DNA from: Saprospiraceae bacterium
GTDB lineage: Bacteria > Bacteroidota > Bacteroidia > Chitinophagales > Saprospiraceae
Assembly: GCA_029212405.1 (NCBI GenBank)
Contig: JARGNR010000007.1
Location: 1 to 39,689, forward strand
Direction of reading: 5' to 3'
DNA: 39,689 nt
Notes under the pieces: generated by a model
Databases searched by the model: none
The model's input: the letters and a program-made list of their open reading frames with translations, nothing else
What the model was told of the DNA's origin: nothing
Shown here: piece after piece, positions 22,159-30,605 of the stretch
Numbering within the stretch: position 1 is the first letter of the stretch
How the letters are laid out: each line of letters opens with the position of its first letter
Program-made: the position numbers and the translations under genes

Positions 22159-24231
22159 ATGATTGAAACTCAGTTTGCCATAAGTCCGAAAATTCTAAAA
22201 AAAGCATTTCGGTTAATGTCAACGGCAAAACATCTTACAGAACTGTATGAAGAAAATAGCAAAACAGTTTCGAAATATGTCCATGCAACCAGCAGGGGAC
22301 ATGAAGCGATACAAATTGCTACTGGTCTGCAGTTGACATCAAAAGACTTTGTTGCTCCCTACTATAGAGACGATGCTTTACTTTTATCTATTGGATGTAC
22401 TCCATTGGACCTCATGCTTCAAGTTCTAGCCAAAAAAGAGGATCCTTTTTCGGGAGGAAGAACGTATTATTCTCACCCTAGCCTTAAAGATGTTGACAAA
22501 CCTACAATTCCTCATCAATCTTCAGCTACTGGAATGCAAGCAATTCCTCTTACTGGAGTAGCAATGGGTTTGCAATACAAAGAAAAAACTGGATTATCTA
22601 TTGAAGAGTACGGTAAAAATCCAATTGCGATCTGTTCTATTGGTGATGCTGCAATGACAGAAGGTGAAATAGCCGAAGCATTACAAATGGCAGCCTTAAA
22701 GCAATTTCCTGTTATATATCTTGTTCAAGATAATGGTTGGGATATTTCCGCCAATAAAGAAGAAACCAGGGCAATGGATGCTGACGAGTATGCAAAAGGA
22801 TTTCCAGGTATTGAAACCAGAAGCATAAACGGAAGTAATTTTGATGAATGTTATGTTTGTATGAAAGAAGTCATAGAAATCTGCAGAACAGAACGTCGTC
22901 CTTTTTTAGTACATGCCAAAGTCCCATTATTAAATCATCATACTTCTGGAGTAAGAAAAGAGTGGTACAGGGATGATCTGGAGGAACATGCTTCACGGGA
23001 TCCTTACCCTATCTTAAAAAATACATTGCAAAAATACAATGTTCCCATTCGAGATATAGAAGATATTGAAATCGAAACCAAAGAATATGTGAATGATTGT
23101 TTCGAAAAAGCACAATTAGCTGAAGACCCTAGTCCTTCTGACTTATTTACCCATGATTTTGCCCCTACTCCAATACAAAAAGAAATAGGCACTAGACAGC
23201 CCCAAAATGGAGAAGAAAAAGTAATGGTAGACTGTGCATTAATAGCTGTACAGGAGTTGATGGAAGAACATCCAGAATGTTTGTTGTATGGGCAAGATGT
23301 AGGTGCTCGACTGGGAGGAGTATTCCGAGAAGCCGCAACACTAGCACAAAAATTTGGTGATGCTCGTGTTTTTAATACCCCTATACAAGAAGCGTTTATC
23401 GTGGGTAGTACGGTAGGCATGTCTGCCGTTGGACTGAAACCTATTGTTGAAGTGCAGTTTGCCGATTATATTTGGCCTGGGCTCAATCAATTATTTAGTG
23501 AAGTAAGTAGAAGTTGTTATTTATCCAATGGTAAGTTTCCAGTGAGTATGATATTGAGAGTTCCCATTGGGGCGTATGGCAGTGGTGGACCTTATCACTC
23601 CAGTAGTGTAGAATCAATTCTTACCAATATTAGAGGAATAAAGATTGCATATCCTAGCAATGGAGCAGATATGAAAGGCTTGATGAAGGCTGCTTATTAT
23701 GACCCTAATCCAGTGATAATGCTTGAACACAAAGGGCTGTACTGGTCCAAAGTGAAAGGTACAGATAAGGCCAAGACAATCATGCCTGATAAAGATTACA
23801 TTTTGCCTTTAGGAAAAGGAAAAATGATTTTAGAGTCCTCCGCACCCAACAAATCACAAGGAAATAACGTTTTGGTTGTTGCTTACGGAATGGGCGTACA
23901 TTGGGCATTAAATGCATCCAAAAAGCTGGAAGGCCATATTGGAATTCTAGATTTGAGATCCTTGTACCCATTGGATGAAGAGCTGATTTTTGAGCAGTCA
24001 AAAGAATATGGCAGAATTCTTGTCGTAACAGAAGAGCCTGTTTTTAACGGATTTGCTCAAAGTATAGCTTCACGTATTCAACAAGAGTGTTTTGAATACC
24101 TGGACGCTCCAGTACGAGTAGTAGGAGCAGAAAACATGCCTGCTATTCCTCTGAATGAAACCTTGGAAAAGACCATGATTCCTTCGGCAGAAAAAGTAGA
24201 AGATGCGATAATAGCATTATTAAATTATTAG
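22159..24231 (+). CDS. 2-oxoacid dehydrogenase E1, fused alpha and beta subunits
   Basis: A 690-aa thiamine-diphosphate enzyme, the E1 component of a 2-oxoacid (probably branched-chain) dehydrogenase complex, decarboxylating the oxoacid and acylating the lipoyl E2. The alpha part (about 1-340) has SRGHEAIQIATGLQL, the active-site region YYRDDALLLSIG, and the ThDP motif GDAAMTEGE through QDNGWDIS (162-195). The beta part (about 350-690) has LLYGQDVGARLGGVFREA, NTPIQEAFIVGSTVGMSAVGLKPIVEVQFADYIWPGLNQ, RVPIGAYGSGGPYHSSSVE, and ends with the C-terminal transketolase fold (EEPVFNGFAQSIASRI). Fused alpha/beta E1 is common in Bacteroidota, where single-subunit E1 replaces two genes. E2 and E3 are not in the window. 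A LOG-family gene follows after 24 bases. Confidence 0.92.
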   Translation: MIETQFAISPKILKKAFRLMSTAKHLTELYEENSKTVSKYVHATSRGHEAIQIATGLQLTSKDFVAPYYRDDALLLSIGCTPLDLMLQVLAKKEDPFSGGRTYYSHPSLKDVDKPTIPHQSSATGMQAIPLTGVAMGLQYKEKTGLSIEEYGKNPIAICSIGDAAMTEGEIAEALQMAALKQFPVIYLVQDNGWDISANKEETRAMDADEYAKGFPGIETRSINGSNFDECYVCMKEVIEICRTERRPFLVHAKVPLLNHHTSGVRKEWYRDDLEEHASRDPYPILKNTLQKYNVPIRDIEDIEIETKEYVNDCFEKAQLAEDPSPSDLFTHDFAPTPIQKEIGTRQPQNGEEKVMVDCALIAVQELMEEHPECLLYGQDVGARLGGVFREAATLAQKFGDARVFNTPIQEAFIVGSTVGMSAVGLKPIVEVQFADYIWPGLNQLFSEVSRSCYLSNGKFPVSMILRVPIGAYGSGGPYHSSSVESILTNIRGIKIAYPSNGADMKGLMKAAYYDPNPVIMLEHKGLYWSKVKGTDKAKTIMPDKDYILPLGKGKMILESSAPNKSQGNNVLVVAYGMGVHWALNASKKLEGHIGILDLRSLYPLDEELIFEQSKEYGRILVVTEEPVFNGFAQSIASRIQQECFEYLDAPVRVVGAENMPAIPLNETLEKTMIPSAEKVEDAIIALLNY

Positions 24232-24255
24232 TAAACCAATAACAAAAAAAGATAT

Positions 24256-24975
24256 ATGGACAACAATCAGGATGTGGTAGCAAAAAAAATGAAGCAATGG
24301 ACAAAGATCAAAGGTGAAAACAGTTGGACGATGTTCAAGGTGATTGCTGAATTTGTCGACGGATTTGAAACAATGAATAAGATACAACCTAGTATTTCAA
24401 TTTTTGGTTCTGCTCGTACAAAGCCTGGCACCAAGTACTATGAGTTGGCATCCGATATGGCTTCAAAACTAGTAGAAGAAGGATATGGTGTGATCACAGG
24501 TGGAGGACCTGGTATTATGGAGGCTGCGAATAAAGGTGCATTTGAAAATAATGGAACATCCATTGGTTTGAATATTGATCTTCCTTTTGAGCAATCTCAC
24601 AACGCATATATCGATCCAGACAAAGTGCTGAATCATCGTTACTTTTTTGTACGTAAGGTAATGTTTGTAAAGTATGCACAAGCGTTCATCGTAATGCCTG
24701 GTGGTTTTGGAACGTTAGACGAATTATTTGAGGTATTGACTTTAATTCAAACGAAAAAAATTACTCCAGTACCTATTGTCTTAATGGGTTCAGAATTCTG
24801 GGGCGGTTTGAGAGAATGGATTGGAACCATTATGCGAGATGAATTTAATACGATTAGTCCAAAAGACATGGATTTAATTCCAATTGTAGATAAGCCAGAA
24901 GAAGCATTTGATTTTATTAAGTCATTTTATACCGATGATCCTACACATGAATTGGAGCCAAACTACAACTTGTAA
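24256..24975 (+). CDS. LOG-family (TIGR00730) nucleotide 5'-monophosphate phosphoribohydrolase
   Basis: A 239-aa Rossmann-fold protein of the LOG/TIGR00730 family, which cleaves the N-glycosidic bond of nucleoside 5'-monophosphates (cytokinin riboside monophosphate or AMP-type substrates). Both signature motifs are intact: GGGPGIMEAANKGAF (82-96) and PGGFGTLDELFEVLTLIQTKK (148-168), holding the catalytic Arg/Glu region with R133 and E156. The N-terminal extension (MKQWTKIKGENSWTMFKVIAEFVDGFE) is typical of the longer bacterial subgroup. It lies 24 bases after the E1 gene and ends exactly where gldD ends on the other strand: TAA at 24973-24975 abuts the gldD stop, leaving no intergenic base. 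Confidence 0.9.
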   Translation: MDNNQDVVAKKMKQWTKIKGENSWTMFKVIAEFVDGFETMNKIQPSISIFGSARTKPGTKYYELASDMASKLVEEGYGVITGGGPGIMEAANKGAFENNGTSIGLNIDLPFEQSHNAYIDPDKVLNHRYFFVRKVMFVKYAQAFIVMPGGFGTLDELFEVLTLIQTKKITPVPIVLMGSEFWGGLREWIGTIMRDEFNTISPKDMDLIPIVDKPEEAFDFIKSFYTDDPTHELEPNYNL

Positions 24976-25566
24976 TCAATCTTTCCATTCAAAGGTTTCC
25001 AGGATTTGCTGAATGTCTTGTTCAACAAAATCTAGGATAGGTGCAATAGAATCTGGATCGACAGAAGAATTAAAATACAACGAAGCTCTTACAAAGTGAT
25101 CCAAGGTATCGGTCAAGAAGAAGTTTATAGGTGATGCAACAGGTCCTTCTAGGTTAAATAGAAGGCCACTCACTCCATTGGCATTACTTATCATTATTTC
25201 GTCTCTATATTCTGCCTTAGAATTGTGCTGCTCTACAATCCTAAATGCATCGAACACTAATTTATCCAATTCAGTTTCAGCATTTATTTTGTTATAGCTA
25301 AAATGAATCGACCCATTAAAGTCTTTCAATTCTAGATCAAACCAACACGGGTGTGATGCTTTTTCATCAAAGAACTTTATTCCTGTCTTTACAGTGGAGT
25401 AGGTTGGTTTTTGAAAAGTAAAATTACAGACATCCAATAAAAAAGGCTCATAACTCTGTGTTGGGTACATGATTCGAGGGTACATCCTCGGCTTAGGGGT
25501 ACTTGATTGTTCATTTCCACATGAATATAGAATGAAGGATAAAAATATAAAACAAACAAATCTCAT
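24976..25566 (-). CDS. gldD: gliding motility lipoprotein GldD
   Basis: A 196-aa lipoprotein (MRFVCFIFLSFILYSC, acylated Cys 16) resembling GldD, an essential component for gliding and T9SS function in Flavobacterium johnsoniae. Family features are the Pro-rich segment after the lipidation site (PKPRMYPRIMYPTQSYEPF), CNFTFQKPTYSTV, HPCWFDLELKDFNGSIHFSYN, the SNANGVSGLLFNLEGPVASPINFFLTD core, and FVRASLYFNSSVDPDSIAPILDFVEQDI at the end. It lies directly downstream of gldE (7-base gap) with ssb upstream of both; ssb-gldE-gldD is a conserved order in gliding Bacteroidota, which supports the names. Its precise molecular role remains unclear in the literature I know. Confidence 0.93.
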   Translation of the reverse strand: MRFVCFIFLSFILYSCGNEQSSTPKPRMYPRIMYPTQSYEPFLLDVCNFTFQKPTYSTVKTGIKFFDEKASHPCWFDLELKDFNGSIHFSYNKINAETELDKLVFDAFRIVEQHNSKAEYRDEIMISNANGVSGLLFNLEGPVASPINFFLTDTLDHFVRASLYFNSSVDPDSIAPILDFVEQDIQQILETFEWKD

Positions 25567-25573
25567 ACTTTGA

Positions 25574-26983
25574 TTACTTTTTACTTAAATGTACTTTTTC
25601 AATTCGCTTTCTTGAAACCGAAATAATTTTCAAGGTTACCTCTTCATATTCAATTTCGGTTTCAACTTTCGGAATTGCACCTAGCATCTCTATTATAAGG
25701 CCTGCCAAAGAATCAGACTCTCCTTTCATCTTGTCAAAATAATCCGTATCCACTCCAATTATACGACACACATCATTCAGTAGAGACTTGCCTTCAAAAA
25801 TGTAATTATTGTCAGTCAATTGCACGTATTCTACATCTTCAACTTCATCAAATTCATCTTTGATATCTCCAATAACTTCTTCCATTACATCTTCAAGAGT
25901 GACAATCCCAGAACTACCACCATATTCATCAACCACAATTGCAATGTGTGTTCTTTTAATTTGAAATTCTTTCAATAGGTCATCAATCTTTTTTGATTCT
26001 GGCACATAAAGCACAGCTGTTCTAATCTTTTTTGACCAATCAAAATCTTTTTTCTCATTGTATAATCCAATAAGATCTTTAACGTATAATATACCTACGA
26101 TACTATCAAAATCATCATCAAAAACAGGGATTCTTGAAAATCCGCTTTCTTTGATCACTTCCATCACCTCTTCAAATGTAGTGCTGATATCTATTGCCGT
26201 AACATCAACTCTTGTCTTCATTATTTGCTTCGTAGATACATCCCCAAATTTTACAATGCCTTTTAGAATATCAGCTTCTTCTTCAGAACTCTCATCATCT
26301 GAATTCACCGTAAGATCAATCGCTGCATCCAAATCTTCTCTACTCGTATTAGATTGATAATTATTGGTATGCATAATCTTATTTTCAATCTTATTGGACC
26401 ACCTGACAAGAATTCGACTAAATGGACCGAAGATGGTGTTCAATACCATTAATGGACCAGCCATAAAACGAGCAAACTTCATATTATTCAAGTTTGCATA
26501 CAGTTTCGGAGCAATTTCTCCAAAAAGAACCAAAATGAATGTGACGACAACTACCGTAATAAATAGATTAAATCCATTGGCCAAACTATTAACGGAACCC
26601 AAAAATCCTAGTCCCATATCAAATAGCCATTCTCCAATTTCTTTTTCCCTCTGTGGTCCAATCAATATTTTAATCAGATAATCTGAGACTACTACAATGG
26701 CAATATTTACAAGGTTATTCGCAATTAAAATTGTAGCCAGAAGAGTTCTTGGTTTTTCTTTTAGTGAAATAATTCTCTTGCTGGATGTAGAATCATCTTC
26801 TGCAAGCTTTGACATATCTGTCGGCGAAAGCGAGAAAAATGCAATTTCGCTTCCTGAAATCAATGCAGATGAAAGAATTAATAGAGCAAGAAAAAGAAAA
26901 GAGAATAATACACCACTATTAAATAACACAAAAGTTGCTATAAAACAGAAATGCAAAATGCTCGATGGGGGCTCTGTGTCCAA
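25574..26983 (-). CDS. gldE: gliding motility protein GldE (CNNM/CBS-domain family)
   Basis: A 469-aa membrane protein of the hemolysin-C/CNNM/CorC family. An N-terminal CNNM domain (about 20-210) has four membrane segments, with the family signature SALISGSEIAFFSLSPTD. Two CBS domains (about 250-365) follow, with SGFSRIPVFDDDFDSIVGILYVKDLI and THIAIVVDEYGGSSGIVTLEDVMEEVIGDI, then a C-terminal CorC/HlyC domain. The frame has no ATG before residue 58; a stop codon lies just upstream and translation most likely begins at TTG 26983 (LDTEPPSS), which preserves the first helix. GldE partially overlaps GldD in function in F. johnsoniae. It is preceded by ssb with a 58-base gap, and gldD follows. 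Confidence 0.9.
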   Translation of the reverse strand: MDTEPPSSILHFCFIATFVLFNSGVLFSFLFLALLILSSALISGSEIAFFSLSPTDMSKLAEDDSTSSKRIISLKEKPRTLLATILIANNLVNIAIVVVSDYLIKILIGPQREKEIGEWLFDMGLGFLGSVNSLANGFNLFITVVVVTFILVLFGEIAPKLYANLNNMKFARFMAGPLMVLNTIFGPFSRILVRWSNKIENKIMHTNNYQSNTSREDLDAAIDLTVNSDDESSEEEADILKGIVKFGDVSTKQIMKTRVDVTAIDISTTFEEVMEVIKESGFSRIPVFDDDFDSIVGILYVKDLIGLYNEKKDFDWSKKIRTAVLYVPESKKIDDLLKEFQIKRTHIAIVVDEYGGSSGIVTLEDVMEEVIGDIKDEFDEVEDVEYVQLTDNNYIFEGKSLLNDVCRIIGVDTDYFDKMKGESDSLAGLIIEMLGAIPKVETEIEYEEVTLKIISVSRKRIEKVHLSKK

Positions 26984-27041
26984 TTTTTAAGTTTTAGTTT
27001 ATAATAGTCCTCTAAAGGATCTTACTTACAATTTAGTACTC

Positions 27042-27533
27042 CTAGAACGGTAAATCGTCCTCAGGCATCTCTGTATTGCTCGTTGTGCTTGTTGTTGAGG
27101 TTTCAGGAGCAGATGGAATCGGCGTCTGACTTGTATTAGGCAATGATTTATTTGCAGCTGGTTCATTAGATGCAGAAGGAAATGGTGTTCCTGAACCACC
27201 GCTCCCCTCTCTCTTTTCTAATATTTGAAAATTATTTGCGACCACCTCAGTAGTCCTTCTATCCTGCCCATTTTGATCTTGCCATTTTCTCGTGGTTAGT
27301 TTTCCTTCGACGTAAACCAATTTACCTTTCGTCAATAAACGTTCTGCTAATTCAGCTAGCCCTCTCCACATTATAATGTCGTGCCATTCCGTAATGGTTT
27401 GATATTCTCCAGCTTTGTCTTTATATCTTTCATTCGTAGCAATTGAAAATTTAGCAACTGCTGCACCATTATCCAAATGTCTTACTTCTGGGTCTCGTCC
27501 CAAATTTCCAATTAGCATTACTTTATTTAGCAT
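27042..27533 (-). CDS. ssb: single-stranded DNA-binding protein
   Basis: A 163-aa SSB that coats single-stranded DNA in replication and repair. The OB fold occupies residues 1-110 (MLNKVMLIGNLGRDPEVRHLDNGAAVAKFSIATNERY, TEWHDIIMWRGLAELAERLLTKGKLVYVEGKLTTRKWQDQNGQDRRTTEVVANNFQIL). A Gly/Pro/Ser/Thr-rich linker follows, then the acidic C-terminal tip MPEDDLPF that recruits partner proteins. Length and tip are standard. It leads the ssb-gldE-gldD cluster; mutY, which precedes ssb in flavobacteria, is not adjacent here. Confidence 0.97.
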   Translation of the reverse strand: MLNKVMLIGNLGRDPEVRHLDNGAAVAKFSIATNERYKDKAGEYQTITEWHDIIMWRGLAELAERLLTKGKLVYVEGKLTTRKWQDQNGQDRRTTEVVANNFQILEKREGSGGSGTPFPSASNEPAANKSLPNTSQTPIPSAPETSTTSTTSNTEMPEDDLPF

Positions 27534-27826
27534 TATTTTTCTTTTTATATCAAATCCTTAGTTGAATTCTTTATTTGTGAACTAATTATATTTAAATCTA
27601 ACTCCAAATAATAAGTATACAAATGTCCATTTTTTTATGGTTTCCGCAAAACAATCATTCACAAACTCACCTACTAGATGCAAGAAACTATTCAAAATAA
27701 AGATTTTTAGAAGGATTTCTATAAAAAACAATTGAAAATCATCTTTTTATATCATGAATACTTGCAATGTGTAATTGATGTACTTTCTTTGCAGTCAAGA
27801 TTAAGAATTATTAAAAAATTACAATT

Positions 27827-28774
27827 ATGGCTAAAATATTGATCAATGATGGTTTACATCCATCTGGAATAAAAATGTTGGAAGAGGCAGGACATACTGT
27901 TTCTACCGAAAAGATAGCACAAGATGATTTATTGGCTCAATTAAAAGACTTTGATGGAATATGTGTGCGAAGTGCAACCAAAGTTAGAAAGGAGTTGATT
28001 GACCTGTGTCCAAATTTAAAATTTATTGGAAGAGGTGGTGTTGGATTAGATAATATTGATGTTGACTACGCTCGTTCAAAAGGCATTCAAGTATTGAATA
28101 CTCCTGCAGCATCTTCACGATCTGTAGCAGAATTGGCTTTTGCGCATATGCTTTCGTTATCTCGATTTGTATACCAATCCAATCGTCAAATGCCTAATCA
28201 AGGAAACACTGAATTTGGCAAACTAAAAAAATCCTACAGCAAAGGAAGTGAATTGGAAGGCAAGACGCTTGGTGTTATTGGTCTTGGAAGAATAGGCCAA
28301 GAAGCTGCAAAAATTGGAATGGGTCTAGGCATGAAGGTGGTAGGAGTTGATCCATTTATTGAAAATAGTGTAACCGTAAAATGGACCATAGCGAATACTC
28401 CGATAGAGGCAGATGTTCCTTCTGTTTCTCTAGAAGAAATGTTAGCGCAAGCAGATTTTATTACGATGCATATTCCTTTTACTGGAAGTCCTGCATTAGG
28501 TCAGCAAGAGTTTGCTCAGATGAAAAAAGGAGTTATCCTGGTCGACGCTGCAAGAGGAGGTACTATCGATGAAGATGCCTTATTAGAAGCAGTGGAAAAT
28601 GGAACTGTATCAGCGGCTGGCTTAGACGTTTTTGTCAATGAGCCCAATCCGAGAGAGGATATATTGGCACATCCGAGAATATCACTTACACCACATATTG
28701 GTGCATCAACCTTAGAAGCACAAGAAAAAATAGGAACCGAATTGGCGGGTAAGATTCTTGAGGTATTGAGTTAA
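27827..28774 (+). CDS. serA: D-3-phosphoglycerate dehydrogenase, short form without ACT domain
   Basis: A 315-aa NAD-dependent 2-hydroxyacid dehydrogenase, most likely oxidising 3-phosphoglycerate in serine synthesis. The substrate-binding region has GICVRSATKVRKELID and FIGRGGVGLDNIDVDYARSKGIQVLNTPAASSRSVAELAFAHML. The NAD-binding motif is GLGRIG (152-157) with Asp 175 as the adenine-ribose acceptor. Catalytic residues are Arg 243 (DAARGGTIDE), Glu 272 (NEPNP) and His 290 (PHIGAST). It lacks the C-terminal ACT or ASB domain of long SerA forms, so it should not be feedback-inhibited by serine through that route. No serC is adjacent. A strong terminator follows. Confidence 0.85.
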   Translation: MAKILINDGLHPSGIKMLEEAGHTVSTEKIAQDDLLAQLKDFDGICVRSATKVRKELIDLCPNLKFIGRGGVGLDNIDVDYARSKGIQVLNTPAASSRSVAELAFAHMLSLSRFVYQSNRQMPNQGNTEFGKLKKSYSKGSELEGKTLGVIGLGRIGQEAAKIGMGLGMKVVGVDPFIENSVTVKWTIANTPIEADVPSVSLEEMLAQADFITMHIPFTGSPALGQQEFAQMKKGVILVDAARGGTIDEDALLEAVENGTVSAAGLDVFVNEPNPREDILAHPRISLTPHIGASTLEAQEKIGTELAGKILEVLS

Positions 28775-28806
28775 TAATTCGTATTACTTGAAGATTTTTA
28801 TTTAGG

Positions 28807-28834
28807 AAGCAGTTGTAAAAGCAACTGCTTTTTT
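28807..28834 (+). terminator. intrinsic terminator after serA
   Basis: A perfect 9-bp stem (AAGCAGTTG 28807-28815 with CAACTGCTT 28822-28830), a 6-base loop and a T-run, 32 bases past the stop of serA. A well-formed rho-independent terminator. Confidence 0.85.
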
Positions 28835-28882
28835 AATGTCTTTATTATATTGCAACAGACCAGGATCCAACACGATTTCCAC

Positions 28883-29434
28883 ATGAAATTCAGACTTTTA
28901 TTATTTACTTTCATCTGTTTTTGCTTTTCAACATGTTATGATCCTTGTGATGATCTAAAAAATCTTGAATGTCCGACAGGAGATGTAGATATGGATGGAA
29001 TTGTAAATTCGGATGATATTGAACCAGAAAACCCGTGCATTCCTTTGGATTTTCTTGAATGCCCAACTGGGGATATTGACAATGATGGTCTTATAAACAG
29101 TGAAGATCCTTTCCCTCTTGAAAAATGCCGACCAAAAATACCTGAGATTGAATTCAACCTGATAGGTCAATGGAAATATTTTTATCCCAAAAAAGGTATA
29201 GTTGAATTCAAAAATGATGGAAGTTACATCGACATTGAGGGAAATATATTCCCACTCTTCGGTGAAATAAAGACATGGTTTATTAAAAATAATACAGATT
29301 TGGTACTATGTAGAGATTCAGAGAATGGTAATAAAACAGAATATGCGCTAAAAGTGATAGAAAACAATTGCGATGAATTGATCGTAGATTTTGGATGGGG
29401 AGATCCAAGCAATATAAATTTTAAAAGAATCTAA
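28883..29434 (+). CDS. lipoprotein with two thrombospondin-3-like calcium repeats
   Basis: The ATG at 28883 is chosen over an upstream TTG, because it gives 183 aa with an immediate lipoprotein signal (MKFRLLLFTFICFCFSTC, acylated Cys 18). Two near-identical Asp-rich segments follow: CPTGDVDMDGIVNSDDIEP and CPTGDIDNDGLINSEDPFP, each matching the D-x-D-x-D-G-x-x-N-x-x-D calcium-binding pattern of thrombospondin type 3 repeats. The remaining 110 residues look like a lipocalin-type or META-like beta domain (LIGQWKYFYPKKGIVEFKNDGSYIDIEG, then a late SENGNKTEYALKVIENN), similar in style to many Bacteroidota lipoproteins that begin with a LxGxW strand. Function unknown. It stands alone between the serA terminator and the ribosomal promoter. 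Confidence 0.7.
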   Translation: MKFRLLLFTFICFCFSTCYDPCDDLKNLECPTGDVDMDGIVNSDDIEPENPCIPLDFLECPTGDIDNDGLINSEDPFPLEKCRPKIPEIEFNLIGQWKYFYPKKGIVEFKNDGSYIDIEGNIFPLFGEIKTWFIKNNTDLVLCRDSENGNKTEYALKVIENNCDELIVDFGWGDPSNINFKRI

Positions 29435-29649
29435 ACTCTTACATAAAATACAACCTAAAAATTAATTATTTCCATCTTGGTCATTTTTTCAAAATTAAAA
29501 TTAGCTAAATAGAATTTCAACCGCTTTTTTGATTGCAGTATCTGTTCCATAAAGATTGAACTAAATTAAGGTATTTTCAGAAATGTGCGAAATTTTAACT
29601 GTTTTTCAATGAGTTATGAAGGTGCGTGATAAAATAAGTCAGCAAAATG

Positions 29650-29680
29650 TTGCACAAATATCATTTTAATTCTACATTTG
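29650..29680 (+). promoter_or_regulatory. promoter of rplM ribosomal operon
   Basis: TTG at 29650-29652 and TACATTTG at 29673-29680 are separated by 20 bases, an excellent match to the Bacteroidota sigma-A pattern TTG-N19-21-TAnnTTTG. The GTG start of rplM is 53 bases downstream. This is the best promoter in the window, as expected for a ribosomal-protein operon. Confidence 0.7.
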
Positions 29681-29733
29681 CAGCCGCTTAGCAAGAAAAG
29701 CGATATTATTTAATAATGAAATACCTATAAAAA

Positions 29734-30177
29734 GTGGATACACTAAGTTATAAAACAATTTCAGCAAACGCCAACACCGTAGATCAAAAATGGCACGTGG
29801 TTGATGCAGAAGGAAAACACGTAGGAAGATTGGCATCACAGATTGCCACTGTCCTTAGAGGTAAGCACAAACCGAGCTATACACCTCACGTAGATACAGG
29901 TGACTACGTTATCGTGCTGAATGCAGGAAAGGTAAAATTTACAGGCAATAAATTGGCTGACAAGACCTACCTTACATACAGTGGTTACCCAGGTGGACAG
30001 AAGTCTACAACAGCGAAAGAAATAATGGATAAAAAGCCATTAAGAATTATGGAAAGTGCTGTGAGAGGAATGCTACCTAAGACAAAGCTTGGAAGAGCTA
30101 TGATTAAAAAGTTATTTATGTATGAAGGATCTCAGCATCCTCATGCTGCACAAAAACCGACTGAACTTAAATTCTAA
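29734..30177 (+). CDS. rplM: 50S ribosomal protein L13
   Basis: A 147-aa L13, an early-assembly protein of the large subunit. MDTLSYKTISANANTVDQKWHVVDAEGKHVGRLAS is the usual Bacteroidota N-terminus; it requires the GTG start at 29734 because no ATG is in position. Later motifs are VLRGKHKPSYTPHVDTGDYVIVLNAGK, YLTYSGYPGGQK and RIMESAVRGMLPKTKLGRAM, ending GSQHPHAAQKP. It heads the rplM-rpsI-rpsB-tsf order that is standard in this phylum; rpsI follows after six bases. Confidence 0.98.
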   Translation: MDTLSYKTISANANTVDQKWHVVDAEGKHVGRLASQIATVLRGKHKPSYTPHVDTGDYVIVLNAGKVKFTGNKLADKTYLTYSGYPGGQKSTTAKEIMDKKPLRIMESAVRGMLPKTKLGRAMIKKLFMYEGSQHPHAAQKPTELKF

Positions 30178-30183
30178 TAGCAT

Positions 30184-30570
30184 ATGGAAATGATTAATAG
30201 CATAGGACGTAGGAAAGCATCTGTAGCCAGAGTTTATCTTACGAATGGTTCTGGAAAAATTACCATTAATGGTAAAGATCTTAAAGATTATTTTCCAATG
30301 CCTGACATTCAAATGAAAGTTACAGATCCTTTAACAACCATAGAAGGTGTTGATTCTTACGATGTAAAAGTCAATGTTAAAGGTGGCGGATACAAAGGTC
30401 AAGCGGAAGCTATTCGTTTAGCGATCTCTAGATCATTAGTAAAAGTAAATGAAGATTTCAAATCTCCACTTAAAGCTAAGAAATTCCTTACAAGGGATGC
30501 AAGAGTGGTAGAACGTAAGAAATTTGGTAAGCCAAAAGCAAGAAAGAGCTTCCAGTTTTCAAAACGTTAA
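30184..30570 (+). CDS. rpsI: 30S ribosomal protein S9
   Basis: A 128-aa S9 with the N-terminal signature SIGRRKASVARVYLTNGSGKITINGKDLKDYF, the GGGYKGQAEAIRLAISRSLVK core, LTRDARVVERKKFGKPKARKSFQFSKR and the usual C-terminal basic tail ending in Lys-Arg that reaches the P-site tRNA. It overlaps nothing and lies between rplM and rpsB, spaced 6 and 35 bases. Confidence 0.98.
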   Translation: MEMINSIGRRKASVARVYLTNGSGKITINGKDLKDYFPMPDIQMKVTDPLTTIEGVDSYDVKVNVKGGGYKGQAEAIRLAISRSLVKVNEDFKSPLKAKKFLTRDARVVERKKFGKPKARKSFQFSKR

Positions 30571-30605
30571 TCTTTATTATTTATCAATTATCAAATTTTA
30601 TAGAA

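Noticed and set aside
26058-26990. Three plus-strand frames of 97-105 codons antisense to gldE
   Set aside because: They overlap the well-supported gldE fully and show no recognisable domain.
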